Part shown: positions 54,082 to 62,076 of the stretch, in pieces
How positions within the stretch are numbered: the first letter of the stretch is position 1
Layout of the letters: the number at the start of each line of letters is the position of its first letter
Assembly: GCA_963799065.1 (NCBI GenBank)
Contig: CAWCVJ010000003.1
Span: forward strand, 186,001-250,000
DNA: 64,000 nucleotides
Source of the DNA: JAJPHW01 sp963799065
Lineage (GTDB): Bacteria > Acidobacteriota > Terriglobia > Terriglobales > Acidobacteriaceae
Reading direction: 5' to 3'
Made by a program: the position numbers and the translations under genes
Notes under the pieces: generated by a model
Seen by the model: the letters and a program-made list of their open reading frames with translations, nothing else
Told to the model about the DNA's origin: nothing
Databases searched by the model: none

Positions 54082-54990
54082 TCAGAGAGCGCCTTGCTCA
54101 CCGTATCCACTTGCCACGCTCTTTACTTCTTGTACAAGGCCACTCTGTAGGGCTTCGATCGGAGTTCTTCCACTCAGTCTTTCGTGAGCGCTGGTGAAGA
54201 AGTTGAGCTGCATCCAGGGATCGAGGGCCTTCAATTCTCCGAGGACATCTTCGAGTCCATTCAGAGTCTTCCCTTCGTCGAATTGAAAACTCGGATAGCC
54301 ATATCCGCGCTTTCCCTGCGTCAGAGCGAGGAGTTGATTGGACGCGCGGCGTTTGTCGACCGCTTGACGCGTAATCCCCAGCACCTCGGCGACTTGCTGC
54401 GAGGTGAAAGCGCCGCCCGAGATCTCCAACATGTGCTGGCGAGCACGGAGGCCTCTCAGTTTCGCAGCGACGAGCGGTTTGTCGGCCTCGAGCTCGGCAA
54501 TCCAAGGCGCCGAGCTTAGGGCCTCAAGCATGACCAGATGGTCGGTCGGAGCCGCCGTAGCCTCGTCAATACGATCATTTGTGAGATCGTCTTCGAAACT
54601 CTTAATGGCTCGCAGAACGCGCGTGTAAAACGCCGGATGCTTGGTCGCTGTGAACTGGCGCAAGGCCGAAGTCAAGAAGGTGCGTTCGAGACCCGGGTCT
54701 TGATCGATATCCAGGCAAAGGTTCTTGCCTTGATAGGCAGTTCGAATCAGAAACTTCTCAAGGTTGAGAGTGAGACGCCGCTGCTTCACTTGCAAGAAAA
54801 GACACCGGTCTTTCACCTCAAGCCTGAGACCGTTCGATGCGGGCGAAATCGAGACGCGGAGAACCGTCTTTTGGGGCAATCGGGAAAAATTGAACGACAG
54901 TTTTTTCCCCTTCTCTCGAGTGCCGCCAAACTTCTCGATTTCCGATTGTACTTCTTCGATAGTGTCTGGGTGTGCCGAATAGGTCAGCAT
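54082..54990 (-). CDS. large Xre/MbcA-like antitoxin
   Basis: A 302-residue protein. The C-terminal third has a helix-turn-helix (FTSQQVAEVLGITRQAVDKR) and a MbcA/ParS/Xre-type end (GRTPIEALQSGLVQEVKSV), so it is the antitoxin of the RES toxin. The first 170 residues are extra: a beta-rich segment then helices with no recognised family. Most Xre antitoxins are about 120-160 residues, so this is unusually long. I chose ATG 54990 because a promoter with an operator ends just upstream; a GTG at 55038 would put the start inside that promoter. Confidence 0.7.
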   Translation of the reverse strand: MLTYSAHPDTIEEVQSEIEKFGGTREKGKKLSFNFSRLPQKTVLRVSISPASNGLRLEVKDRCLFLQVKQRRLTLNLEKFLIRTAYQGKNLCLDIDQDPGLERTFLTSALRQFTATKHPAFYTRVLRAIKSFEDDLTNDRIDEATAAPTDHLVMLEALSSAPWIAELEADKPLVAAKLRGLRARQHMLEISGGAFTSQQVAEVLGITRQAVDKRRASNQLLALTQGKRGYGYPSFQFDEGKTLNGLEDVLGELKALDPWMQLNFFTSAHERLSGRTPIEALQSGLVQEVKSVASGYGEQGAL

Positions 54991-55010
54991 TTGACTATCT
55001 TTTGGTTGAC

Positions 55011-55046
55011 AAGTTAATTTTAACTTTCCAGGAAACACTTCGTCAA
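55011..55046 (-). promoter_or_regulatory. promoter with overlapping operator of the RES pair
   Basis: On the minus strand TTGACG (plus 55041-55046) and TAAAAT (plus 55017-55022) are 18 bases apart. A 16-bp inverted repeat, AAGTTAATTTTAACTT at 55011-55026, covers the -10. It lies about 20 bases before the antitoxin start, the expected site for autorepression by the antitoxin. Confidence 0.7.
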
Positions 55047-55082
55047 CAAAGAAATTCCCAGGATTATCCGGATGGAACGAGA

Positions 55083-55119
55083 CCCAGGTTAGCGTCCAAA
55101 GAACAGACGCGAACCTGGG
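55083..55119. other. strong hairpin downstream of the carbamoyltransferase
   Basis: CCCAGGTTAGCGTC (55083-55096) pairs with GACGCGAACCTGGG (55106-55119) with one mismatch and a 9-base loop. There is no T run. It lies between two minus-strand units, after the carbamoyltransferase end and before the RES promoter, so it may be a terminator or an element of repeated origin. Confidence 0.45.
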
Positions 55120-55177
55120 GCACCCGGCTTGAATTGGGCACTTTGCCGCTGCATGCGCGGGGGCCCGCCTACATTGA

Positions 55178-56965
55178 CTACTTCAGCGCTGACTTCTCAA
55201 TAATGAAGTTTTCCAGCACTAGCGTGTCCATTTCGCTGGTCTTGAAGGTGTGGAAGGCGTTGGCTGGGGTATTGACGACCGGCTCGCCTTTAAGGTTGAA
55301 GGACGTATTCATGACCACGGGCACGCCGGTGGCTTGTCCGAAGCGCTCGATGAGTTTGTAGTAGCGCGGGCTTTGTTCTTTGAAGACGGTTTGCAGGCGG
55401 CCGGTGCCGTCCACGTGGGTGATTGCGGGCAGCGTGCTGTGCTGCGCGGGCACGACCGGCACGACATACAGCATGAAGCGCGCGGGATAATGTTTGGTGG
55501 CGTGCGGCAACTCGAAATACTTCTCCGCAGATTCGGCCAGCACCGACGGCGCAAAGGGTCGATACGGCTCGCGGAATTTGATCTTCGAGTTGACGATGTC
55601 TTTCATCTCCGGATTGCGCGGGTCGGCCAGAATGCTGCGGCTGCCCAGCGCGCGCGGACCCCACTCGAAGCGTCCTTGCGACCATCCGATGACCTTGGCG
55701 TTCGAAATGCGCTCGACCACGCTGTCGATCAACTGATCTTCGTTCGAGGCATGGGTGAACGGAATATTGTTCGAGGTGAGGAAGTCGCTGATCTCGGCGT
55801 CGGAGTTGGCGCGTCCCCAATAGCTGTGGTTCATGACGAAGTTGCGGGGATGGCCGAGCAGCGTGTTGTAGGCCCAGAGCGCGGCTCCAAGCGCGCCGCC
55901 GCCGTCGCCGGCTGCGGGCTGCACGTAGAGTTCTTCGAAATCGGTCTCGCGCAGAATGCGCGAGTTGGCTACGCTGTTGAGTCCGACGCCGCCGGCGATG
56001 CACAGCTTCTTCATGCCAGTAGCTTTTTGAACGTTGCGCGCCATGCCGAGTAGAAGCTCTTCCGTGACTTTCTGAATGCTGGCTGCGATGTCAGCGTAAT
56101 GCTGATTCAGCTTGCAGAGTTCGTTGTAGTTCGACGGCGGATCGCCAAAGTATTTCGGAAAGCCGGTGCCAGCGGTAAAGAAGTTGAGCTTCGTCGGTCG
56201 CGGTTCGCCAAAGAGCGCTTCAAACTTCTTGCTGAAGGTGCGATCGGCGGAACGATGGAAGGTGAAGTAATCCATGTTCAGGGAGAACGAGCCATCCTGA
56301 TTCTGGTTGACGACCTTCCAAACTTTGTCCACGTAACGGGGCACGCCGTAGGGTGCCATGCCCATGACTTTGTATTCGCCTTCGTTGACCTCGAAGCCGA
56401 GGAACGCGGTGAAGGCGCTATAGAGCAATCCGATGGAGTGCGGAAATTCGATCTGCTTCAGCAGCTTGATCTGATTGCCTTTGCCCACGCCGTAAGTCGC
56501 GGTCACCCACTCGCCGACGCCGTCCACGGTCAGGATGGCGGCCTCTTCGAATGGCGAGCACAGGAAGGCGCTGGCGGCGTGCGAGAGGTGATGCTCGGAG
56601 AAAAGAATTTTGTCTTTGCTGACGTTCAGCTCGGATTGCAGCGTGGTCGCGACCCACATTTTGTCCAGCATCCAGGTAATCATGGACTCGCGGAAAACTT
56701 TCCACGATTGCGGATACGTCTGCAACGTGGTCATCAAAATGCGATCGAGTTTGCGGAACGGCTTCTCGAAAAATACGACGTGATCGAGGTCTTCGCCCTT
56801 GATGCCGGCTGTGTCCAGGCAGAACTGAATCGCCAGCTTGGGATAGCCGTAGTCGTGCTTGATGCGCGAAAAGCGCTCTTCTTCGGCGGCGGCGACAACG
56901 GCTCCGTCGCGCAGAAGCACGGCGGCGGCGTCATGGTAATAACAGCTAATTCCCAGTATGTACAC
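55178..56965 (-). CDS. NodU/CmcH-type carbamoyltransferase
   Basis: A 595-residue carbamoyltransferase. The N-terminal TsaD/Kae1-like domain has MYILGISCYYHDAAAVLLRD, the metal-type HHLSHAAS block, and ILTVDGVGEW; the C-terminal domain has CIAGGVGLNSVANSRIL and QGRFEWGPRALGSRSILADP, the NodU signature. The family transfers carbamoyl groups to hydroxyls of sugars or metabolites. It is last in an operon behind two tiny membrane proteins (2-base gap), an arrangement seen with glycan or polysaccharide modification. The substrate is unknown. Confidence 0.9.
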   Translation of the reverse strand: MYILGISCYYHDAAAVLLRDGAVVAAAEEERFSRIKHDYGYPKLAIQFCLDTAGIKGEDLDHVVFFEKPFRKLDRILMTTLQTYPQSWKVFRESMITWMLDKMWVATTLQSELNVSKDKILFSEHHLSHAASAFLCSPFEEAAILTVDGVGEWVTATYGVGKGNQIKLLKQIEFPHSIGLLYSAFTAFLGFEVNEGEYKVMGMAPYGVPRYVDKVWKVVNQNQDGSFSLNMDYFTFHRSADRTFSKKFEALFGEPRPTKLNFFTAGTGFPKYFGDPPSNYNELCKLNQHYADIAASIQKVTEELLLGMARNVQKATGMKKLCIAGGVGLNSVANSRILRETDFEELYVQPAAGDGGGALGAALWAYNTLLGHPRNFVMNHSYWGRANSDAEISDFLTSNNIPFTHASNEDQLIDSVVERISNAKVIGWSQGRFEWGPRALGSRSILADPRNPEMKDIVNSKIKFREPYRPFAPSVLAESAEKYFELPHATKHYPARFMLYVVPVVPAQHSTLPAITHVDGTGRLQTVFKEQSPRYYKLIERFGQATGVPVVMNTSFNLKGEPVVNTPANAFHTFKTSEMDTLVLENFIIEKSALK

Positions 56966-56967
56966 GA

Positions 56968-57195
56968 TTATTGTTTTCTGGCCCAGTCGAGATCGTAGGC
57001 CTCTTCAGGATGATCCAGCCACGCGGTCGGATTTTTCTTAATCCGCAGGGGATCCGCAAACAGACGCGCGGCCAACCCGAAGGGCAGCACCAGCACGCCG
57101 TAAAAAATCGTAAGAATCACGCGGGCCTGGAAGGTGCCGATCTTCTTGCCGATCTTCTTCCAGGCTTCCCAACCGCGTTTGATAGTTGACCACAT
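56968..57195 (-). CDS. small membrane protein of the carbamoyltransferase operon
   Basis: A 75-residue protein: basic N-terminus (MWSTIKRGWEAWKKIGKKIG), one membrane segment (ILTIFYGVLVLPFGLAARLF), then a soluble tail (KNPTAWLDHPEEAYDLDWAR). Proteins of this size and layout next to NodU-type enzymes are recurrent; some are called SxtJ-like, but I cannot assign it. Its stop codon is two bases from the carbamoyltransferase start, so it is translated with it. Confidence 0.75.
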   Translation of the reverse strand: MWSTIKRGWEAWKKIGKKIGTFQARVILTIFYGVLVLPFGLAARLFADPLRIKKNPTAWLDHPEEAYDLDWARKQ

Positions 57196-57218
57196 AGTGT
57201 TAGCCGCTTCCTAAAAGC

Positions 57219-57398
57219 TTAAAAAAGTGTGTAAATGAACGGTGCCACCGCGGGACTCTGCGCCAGAATGATCAGCGCGCCCAGCACGAACAGGCAAATA
57301 ATCATCGGGATCATCCACCAGCGCTTGTTGCTCGCGAAGAAGCCAAACAGCTCTCCGGCAACGCCTAAGTTTCTTCCTGTATTGCGAATCCACTTCAT
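57219..57398 (-). CDS. DUF5989-type small membrane protein
   Basis: A 59-residue protein beginning MKWIRNTGRNLGVAGELFGF and then one membrane helix (WWMIPMIICLFVLGALIILA) and the ending SPAVAPFIYTLF, the DUF5989 pattern, which is found beside carbamoyltransferases. GAGGAAACGATC precedes the ATG. It is the first gene of the three-gene operon; 23 bases separate it from the next gene. Confidence 0.85.
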   Translation of the reverse strand: MKWIRNTGRNLGVAGELFGFFASNKRWWMIPMIICLFVLGALIILAQSPAVAPFIYTLF

Positions 57399-57638
57399 GA
57401 TCGTTTCCTCACCTGTAGAGATTAAAAATTAGAGATAGAAATTACCTGGATTTCTTCTGTCTTCGGCCAGAACTTTGGAGCGGGAACGCGTAGTTCCTTC
57501 CGGCAAACGCTGGATGCACTTGGCGTAACCAGTGACAACCTACTCTCGGTTGGAGCACGTTCGCTTCCAGTGCAAATTCGAGGGAGACAGGCCTTTTGCC
57601 GGACTTGACGAGCAAACGCCTGACGCTTCTACTCACTC

Positions 57639-57770
57639 AATCATAGCGGGTTTCGCGGCAACTTGGGCAGAGGAAAAAAGGCTCTGGCCGAACTCAACGA
57701 CTTTGTCCCCGCCGCCGCCTCATAATGGAAGCGAAAATGTAAATTTTGCATGTCGCAACTTTTTGCACTC
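57639..57770. repeat. upstream-region repeat, copy A
   Basis: A diverged copy of the element at 58767-58883. Shared blocks in the same order: AATCATAGCGGGTT, then TTGGGCAGAGGAAAAAAGGC with CTCTGGCC, and TTTTGCACTC. It lies 240 bases before the DUF5989 start. On the minus strand the first block contains TATGAT, a possible -10. The remainder of the 57399-57889 gap holds the terminator at 57832 and nothing else I recognise. Confidence 0.55.
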
Positions 57771-57831
57771 TTGGGATGTGAATAGCTCCCCCGAGGTCAA
57801 TTTCGAGGTCAAAGTTCTCCCCCAAAAAATG

Positions 57832-57860
57832 AACGAGAGGCTCCCCAAGAGCCTCTCGTT
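57832..57860 (-). terminator. terminator of the first paralog gene
   Basis: A perfect 11-bp stem, AACGAGAGGCT (57832-57842) with AGCCTCTCGTT (57850-57860), loop CCCCAAG. On the minus strand it follows the gene ending at 57890 and is preceded in plus by AAAAAA, i.e. a T run on the minus strand nearby. Confidence 0.75.
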
Positions 57861-57889
57861 TCCAGGCAATTCCAGGGTTCACAAACGCT

Positions 57890-58660
57890 TTACTTCAACA
57901 AGCCCCAGGAAGCGCGAGCGCACTGTTGCGCATTCTGTCCCAGCGCGGGGTTGCACCAGTTGAGCCACGTGTAACCTAACGCGCCCGCATTCACATACAT
58001 TTGCGAGGGAACCTGGTCCTGGCCGTTTACGCTATTCGTCTCCTGCGTCGTATTCGACAGGAAATACTGCAACAACCCACAGTTGGTATTCGTCGTGTTC
58101 GTGCATTGCGGAGACTCATTGACCCAATACGTGGTGCCCTTGGTGGCGGTCAGCGGCTTCGCGAACGTAACCGTTGTCGTATATTCGATCAGCCCAAAAG
58201 GCTGGCGACCCGTGGCCACCGCCGTCTGTACGCCGCTTCCGCTGGCGATGCTGGTGCCCGCTTGTCCCTCTGAAACTCCGGTGCGGATATCGTACGTGGC
58301 CGTCGCAGGATCGAACACCGTGCCCGCCGTGATGTCCGGCTCCTGGTTATAGAAAATTGCCGATACCGTCACGTTGGCGGGAGCTTTCGCCGCAGCATAC
58401 GTGGACCACTTCGGAGTGAACAGCGTGTTGCCATTCGAGAAACCTTGCGCGTTCGGGTCGCTCGGATTCACGTCGCCGCCATAGAACACGATCGTTCCCG
58501 CGGCAGGCGGAAGCCCGGCCCAGTTCGAACTCCCCTGGCTTCCGTGGTAGGCCGCGTCACCGCCGTGGTTGAGCACCAGCGAGGGTGTCTTGGCGTCTTG
58601 CCCTGCAAGGCCAAGACTAAAGGCTGCAACTGACAGAACTGCAAACAAAGTCTTCTTCAC
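57890..58660 (-). CDS. secreted paralog-family protein, copy 1
   Basis: A 256-residue exported protein (start GTG, AGGAGGAAC upstream; signal KKTLFAVLSVAAFSLGLAGQ). It is the most diverged of four related genes in the next 6 kb. Shared marks: GLPPAAGTIVFYGGDVNPSD, the GFSNGNTL turn, TTYWVNESPQCTN, SNTTQETNSVN and the Cys-containing end WLNWCNPALGQNAQQCARAS, then WGLLK. Four conserved Cys may form two disulfides. The function is unknown; the beta-rich composition fits an extracellular beta-sandwich. Confidence 0.75.
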   Translation of the reverse strand: MKKTLFAVLSVAAFSLGLAGQDAKTPSLVLNHGGDAAYHGSQGSSNWAGLPPAAGTIVFYGGDVNPSDPNAQGFSNGNTLFTPKWSTYAAAKAPANVTVSAIFYNQEPDITAGTVFDPATATYDIRTGVSEGQAGTSIASGSGVQTAVATGRQPFGLIEYTTTVTFAKPLTATKGTTYWVNESPQCTNTTNTNCGLLQYFLSNTTQETNSVNGQDQVPSQMYVNAGALGYTWLNWCNPALGQNAQQCARASWGLLK

Positions 58661-58766
58661 CGATGGTTCCTCCTGGAAATTATCGTTGCCACGTGCGTGA
58701 GATTCTCGCGTTTGTCCAATCCACGGCGCTTAGATCGGGATCCAAACCGGCGGACGCGAACTCCGC

Positions 58767-58883
58767 AATCATAGCGGGTTGGACTGCATGTTGGGGAGGG
58801 GAAAAAAGGCTCTGGCCCAAATACCTGGAAGGTAAAAACCATGACGACATTCCCGGCGCCGAATGCCGCAAAGTTTTGCACTC
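58767..58883. repeat. upstream-region repeat, copy B
   Basis: Copy of the element at 57639-57770, here about 106 bases before the start of paralog copy 1. The blocks are AATCATAGCGGGTT, TTGGGGAGGGGAAAAAAGGC with CTCTGGCC, and TTTTGCACTC. On the minus strand TATGAT could be a -10 box. The rest of the 58661-59004 gap shows nothing else clear. Confidence 0.55.
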
Positions 58884-59004
58884 GAACGCTTAAGCGGAAA
58901 ACGGGCCGCGGAGGGGCCCGACCACGTCCTGCTCCCCCCCAATTGTGCTAGCATTTTCTGAGCCTTCCCAGAGCGACTTTCGATTCGAGGAATTTCTGAC
59001 CAAC

Positions 59005-59958
59005 ATGATCAAGCATTCACTCGCCTGCTGCGCCTTGCTCGCTGGCATCGCCGCAGGACAAGCAAGCCCGTCGACTCCCACGCCTCCAGGGGCGGACGCC
59101 AATGTCTCTCCCGACACGCCCGTCATTACTCTCATCGGCATCTGCAACCCTCCGGCTGAGGAGACAAAGTCGGCGAATTGCAAAACCGTGATCACTCGGG
59201 CCCAGTTCGAATCGATGGTGCACACGATCTCGCGGAATCTTCCTCCAGACAAGCGCCGGGAGTTCGCGGAAAAATATGTCGCAGCCCTGGTGGCACAGCA
59301 AAAGGCCCATGACATGGGCTTGGAGCATGGGCCCGTCTTCGAGGAGCAACTGCGGCTGGCGCGCGCGCAGGCCCTGGCTCAGACTCTAAATGCCGAGATT
59401 TTCGGCAGCGATCCGCAAATTTCCGACCAGGAAATCGAAGATTTTTATCGTCGAAACTCCACCAGCTTCATTGAAGGGGAACTTATGCGCGTCGCCATCC
59501 CCGGCATGAAGCAGCTGCCTGAGCCCAAGGAAAAACTGACCGAAGCAGAGGAAGCCAAGCGCTCTCAGGAAGCTGAACACATCATGCAGGTCGAAGCCGA
59601 TAAACTGCATGCACGCGCGGTCGCCGGCGAAGACTTCCTCAAACTCGAGCGGGACGCGTTTCAAGTTGCGGCCAGCCCCAACACGCCACCAGACCCGAAT
59701 CTAGGTTTGGTCCGCGGCAGCCAACTCGCCCCCAATCAGCGTTCCGTCATGGAAATGAAACCGGGAGAGATTTCGCCGGTGCTCACCGATCCCAACGGCT
59801 TCGTGATTTTCAAACTCGTAACGCGCAAGGTTCTTTCGTTGGAAGAAGTAAAGCCGGACATTCGCAAGGCGCTCGCGGAAGAACGCAAGTCGGCTCGCAT
59901 GAAAGCGATCACGGATGGCGCCACCACCACTTTTGACGACAATTACTTCGGCAAATAG
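59005..59958 (+). CDS. SurA/PpiC-like peptidyl-prolyl isomerase, copy 1
   Basis: A 317-residue exported chaperone-like protein (signal KHSLACCALLAGIAAGQ). The N-terminal helical part has a Cys pair (ICNPP, SANCKTV) and KTVITRAQFESMVHTI. The C-terminal half is a degenerate parvulin-type domain: HARAVAGEDFLKLERDAFQV, then NLGLVRGSQLAP, EMKPGEISPVLTDPNGFVIF. It probably helps outer-membrane protein folding; catalysis is uncertain. It converges with a homologue (7-base gap) which shares ITRAQFE and DDNYFG. A longer frame from 58945 is less likely because it precedes the signal. Confidence 0.8.
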   Translation: MIKHSLACCALLAGIAAGQASPSTPTPPGADANVSPDTPVITLIGICNPPAEETKSANCKTVITRAQFESMVHTISRNLPPDKRREFAEKYVAALVAQQKAHDMGLEHGPVFEEQLRLARAQALAQTLNAEIFGSDPQISDQEIEDFYRRNSTSFIEGELMRVAIPGMKQLPEPKEKLTEAEEAKRSQEAEHIMQVEADKLHARAVAGEDFLKLERDAFQVAASPNTPPDPNLGLVRGSQLAPNQRSVMEMKPGEISPVLTDPNGFVIFKLVTRKVLSLEEVKPDIRKALAEERKSARMKAITDGATTTFDDNYFGK

Positions 59959-59965
59959 TCCCCGT

Positions 59966-61066
59966 CTAAGGCTTGGCCGCAGCCCCGGAGCTGACCGCTT
60001 TGCCGTCAGTCGCCGCCGGAGCGCCGAAATAATCGTTGTTATAAACCACCGCGCTGGCCACAAACTTATCCATCGCGGCTTTTATTTTGTCGACCTGCCG
60101 ATCGCGCAACTCCCCATGGATTTCGAACCTCACCTTCTCCAGGGGAAGCATCGAGATCGCGGTCATCTTGAAAAAATAATAGCCGTTATCCTCGGTCAAC
60201 ACCGCCGTGGTCTGCCCCGGTTTCAAGTCCATGGCCGGAAGCAGCGCCGGGGTGAACATGCGTCGCCGAAATTTCTCTAACGTCACTTCGTCGCGATTGG
60301 CTTCTCCATTGTTCGAGCCCGTAAACTTATATGCCTCCGTTTGCAGAACCAGAAAATCCTCCCCGGCAAGGGCGCGGGCATGGAGCTTGTCCGCTTCCGC
60401 TTTCAAATCCCGCCAGAGCGCGTCGTCGCGCTGCTTCTTTTCGGCGTCGGTCAACTTTTTGTTGGGATCGTCGTCCGGCTCGAACCAGGGCACGATCACG
60501 CGATCGAAGTTAGCACGCACATATTCCTCCGGATGCGCCCGATAGTACTCCTCGATTTCCCGGTCGCTGATTTTGTCCCACTCGGTTTGTTTCAGCGTGT
60601 CGTCCAGCGTCTTCTGCGAAATCATCAGCCGTACCGCTTCGAAACGGTTCGCAAAATCCTGCGTCTTGTCCAAGCCCATTTCCCGCGCCTTCTGCGCCTT
60701 CACCAACGTCTGTATATAATTTTGCGCCATCGCCCGACGGACTTGCGGGGGAGCATGAGGCCGCATCACTTCAAGAATTTCTTCAAATTGAGCCCGCGTC
60801 AGCACCGTCTTACAGGGCGCCTGGGAAGATTGAGTGGGCGGAGGATCGCATAAGCCCGTCACCGTAATGATCGGCGCGTCTGGCGGAACGTTGGCGGCGG
60901 GCGCCGCTGCGGGCTTGGCGGGCGCCGAAACCGAAATTTGATTGGATCCCAAATCTTGCGCAGCCGCAACGACGCCCAAACCCACTACCCCGGCGGCCAG
61001 CGAAAGACACACAAAAAACTTCACGGCATCAAGTACCACAGAACGCTCGTCCCTTAAGAAGAACAT
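59966..61066 (-). CDS. SurA/PpiC-like peptidyl-prolyl isomerase, copy 2
   Basis: A 366-residue exported homologue of the convergent gene. Signal region KFFVCLSLAAGVVGLGVVAA; Ala/Pro-rich linker; then ITVTGLCDPPPTQSSQAPC and KTVLTRAQFEEILEVM, as in copy 1. The C-terminal parvulin-type domain has LHARALAGEDFLVLQTEAYK, MDLKPGQTTAVLTEDNGYYF, and ends with YNNDYFGAPAA. Inverted, convergent paralogs suggest an old inverted duplication. The start could also be a GTG within the first 15 codons. Confidence 0.8.
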   Translation of the reverse strand: MFFLRDERSVVLDAVKFFVCLSLAAGVVGLGVVAAAQDLGSNQISVSAPAKPAAAPAANVPPDAPIITVTGLCDPPPTQSSQAPCKTVLTRAQFEEILEVMRPHAPPQVRRAMAQNYIQTLVKAQKAREMGLDKTQDFANRFEAVRLMISQKTLDDTLKQTEWDKISDREIEEYYRAHPEEYVRANFDRVIVPWFEPDDDPNKKLTDAEKKQRDDALWRDLKAEADKLHARALAGEDFLVLQTEAYKFTGSNNGEANRDEVTLEKFRRRMFTPALLPAMDLKPGQTTAVLTEDNGYYFFKMTAISMLPLEKVRFEIHGELRDRQVDKIKAAMDKFVASAVVYNNDYFGAPAATDGKAVSSGAAAKP

Positions 61067-61150
61067 AACTTTAGCCTAGCATGGGCCCGTTTAGTGGCAG
61101 CAGCAGACGAACTGAGCCGCAAGTGAAATCACCTTCGAGCGCGGCTTCAC

Positions 61151-61916
61151 TTACTTCAGCAAGCCGAAGGAACCGCGGGCGCATTGCTGTGAGTTCAGGC
61201 CCAGCTCGCACAAGTTGGTCGGCCGCCCAAGAACGAATCATAAAAGTATATCTGCCCTGCAGGCTGAGCGCTTGCGTTCACCCCGTTGGTTTCCTGAGTA
61301 GTGTTGGACGCAAAAAACTGTGAGTAGCAAAAGTTGTTGCCTCCGTTCGTACACTGCGGAGACTCGTTAAACCAATACGTTGTCCCAGGCTCCAGAGTCA
61401 GCGCCTTGACGAACTTTACCGTCGTCGTGTATCAGGGTAACCGAAAGCGATTCGCCCGGTCGCAACAGCAGTTTGTGCGCCGCTGCCGTAGGCTATTTCC
61501 TTTCCCAGAGATCCGTCGGACATGCCCGTATAAACATCGTAAGTGCCGGTGGCCGGGTCGAAATAAGTCTCCCCCACCTTAAAGCTGGTCGTAACCAGGT
61601 TGTTGAAGAATACTGCCGAAGTACTCACCTTCAAGCCGGCGGGAATAGTGGCCGCCATGTACGCGTAGCAGTCTGCAACCAGCACCGTGTTGCCGTTGCA
61701 AAAGCCGTCGGCATTAAAGTCGGAGGGGGTGATATCGCCGCCGTAGAAAAGTATATTTCCCGGGACGGAAGGAACGCCCCATCCGCCGTCAGCGCCCTGA
61801 GCCGCCCGCCCACTGCGGCTCAACGACGCGGCAGGGATGGTGGCCTCTTGCGCCATTGCCGCAAGGCCGAACACGGAAAGTAGCATGATTGCGAGGACAG
61901 AGAGAGTCGTTTTCAC
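61151..61916 (-). pseudogene. secreted paralog-family protein, copy 2, two frameshifts
   Basis: The gene starts at GTG 61916 (signal KTTLSVLAIMLLSVFGLAAM) and is intact to GRIAFGYP. There the bases CCTGATACACG lack one base compared with CCTGAGTACAC, so the frame stops soon after. The next frame resumes with YTTTVKFVKALTLEPGTTYW and goes on to GQIYFYDSFLG. A second missing base at GGGCGGCCG shifts the frame again, and the third frame carries LCELGLNSQQCARGSFGLLK to the stop at 61151. Both lesions are single-base deletions, so this is a recent pseudogene or a sequence with errors. Confidence 0.75.
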
Positions 61917-62007
61917 AGTGCATCCTGGGATTCTTTGCGCCCGAAAGGGACAGGCCGTATCGCTTTCCACCCCCCGTTCAGGCTTGGTACGGGTCGAGCA
62001 CAATAAG

Positions 62008-62045
62008 AAAGCGAGAAGCTGGCATACTCCCCAGCTTCTCGCTTT
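62008..62045. terminator. bidirectional terminator
   Basis: A 15-bp perfect stem, AAAGCGAGAAGCTGG (62008-62022) with CCAGCTTCTCGCTTT (62031-62045), loop 8 bases. It ends the minus-strand gene copy 3. A similar element lies at 62936-62974. Confidence 0.8.
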
Positions 62046-62076
62046 TCAAAATAGAAGCCAGTCTCTCCCTCTTCAC

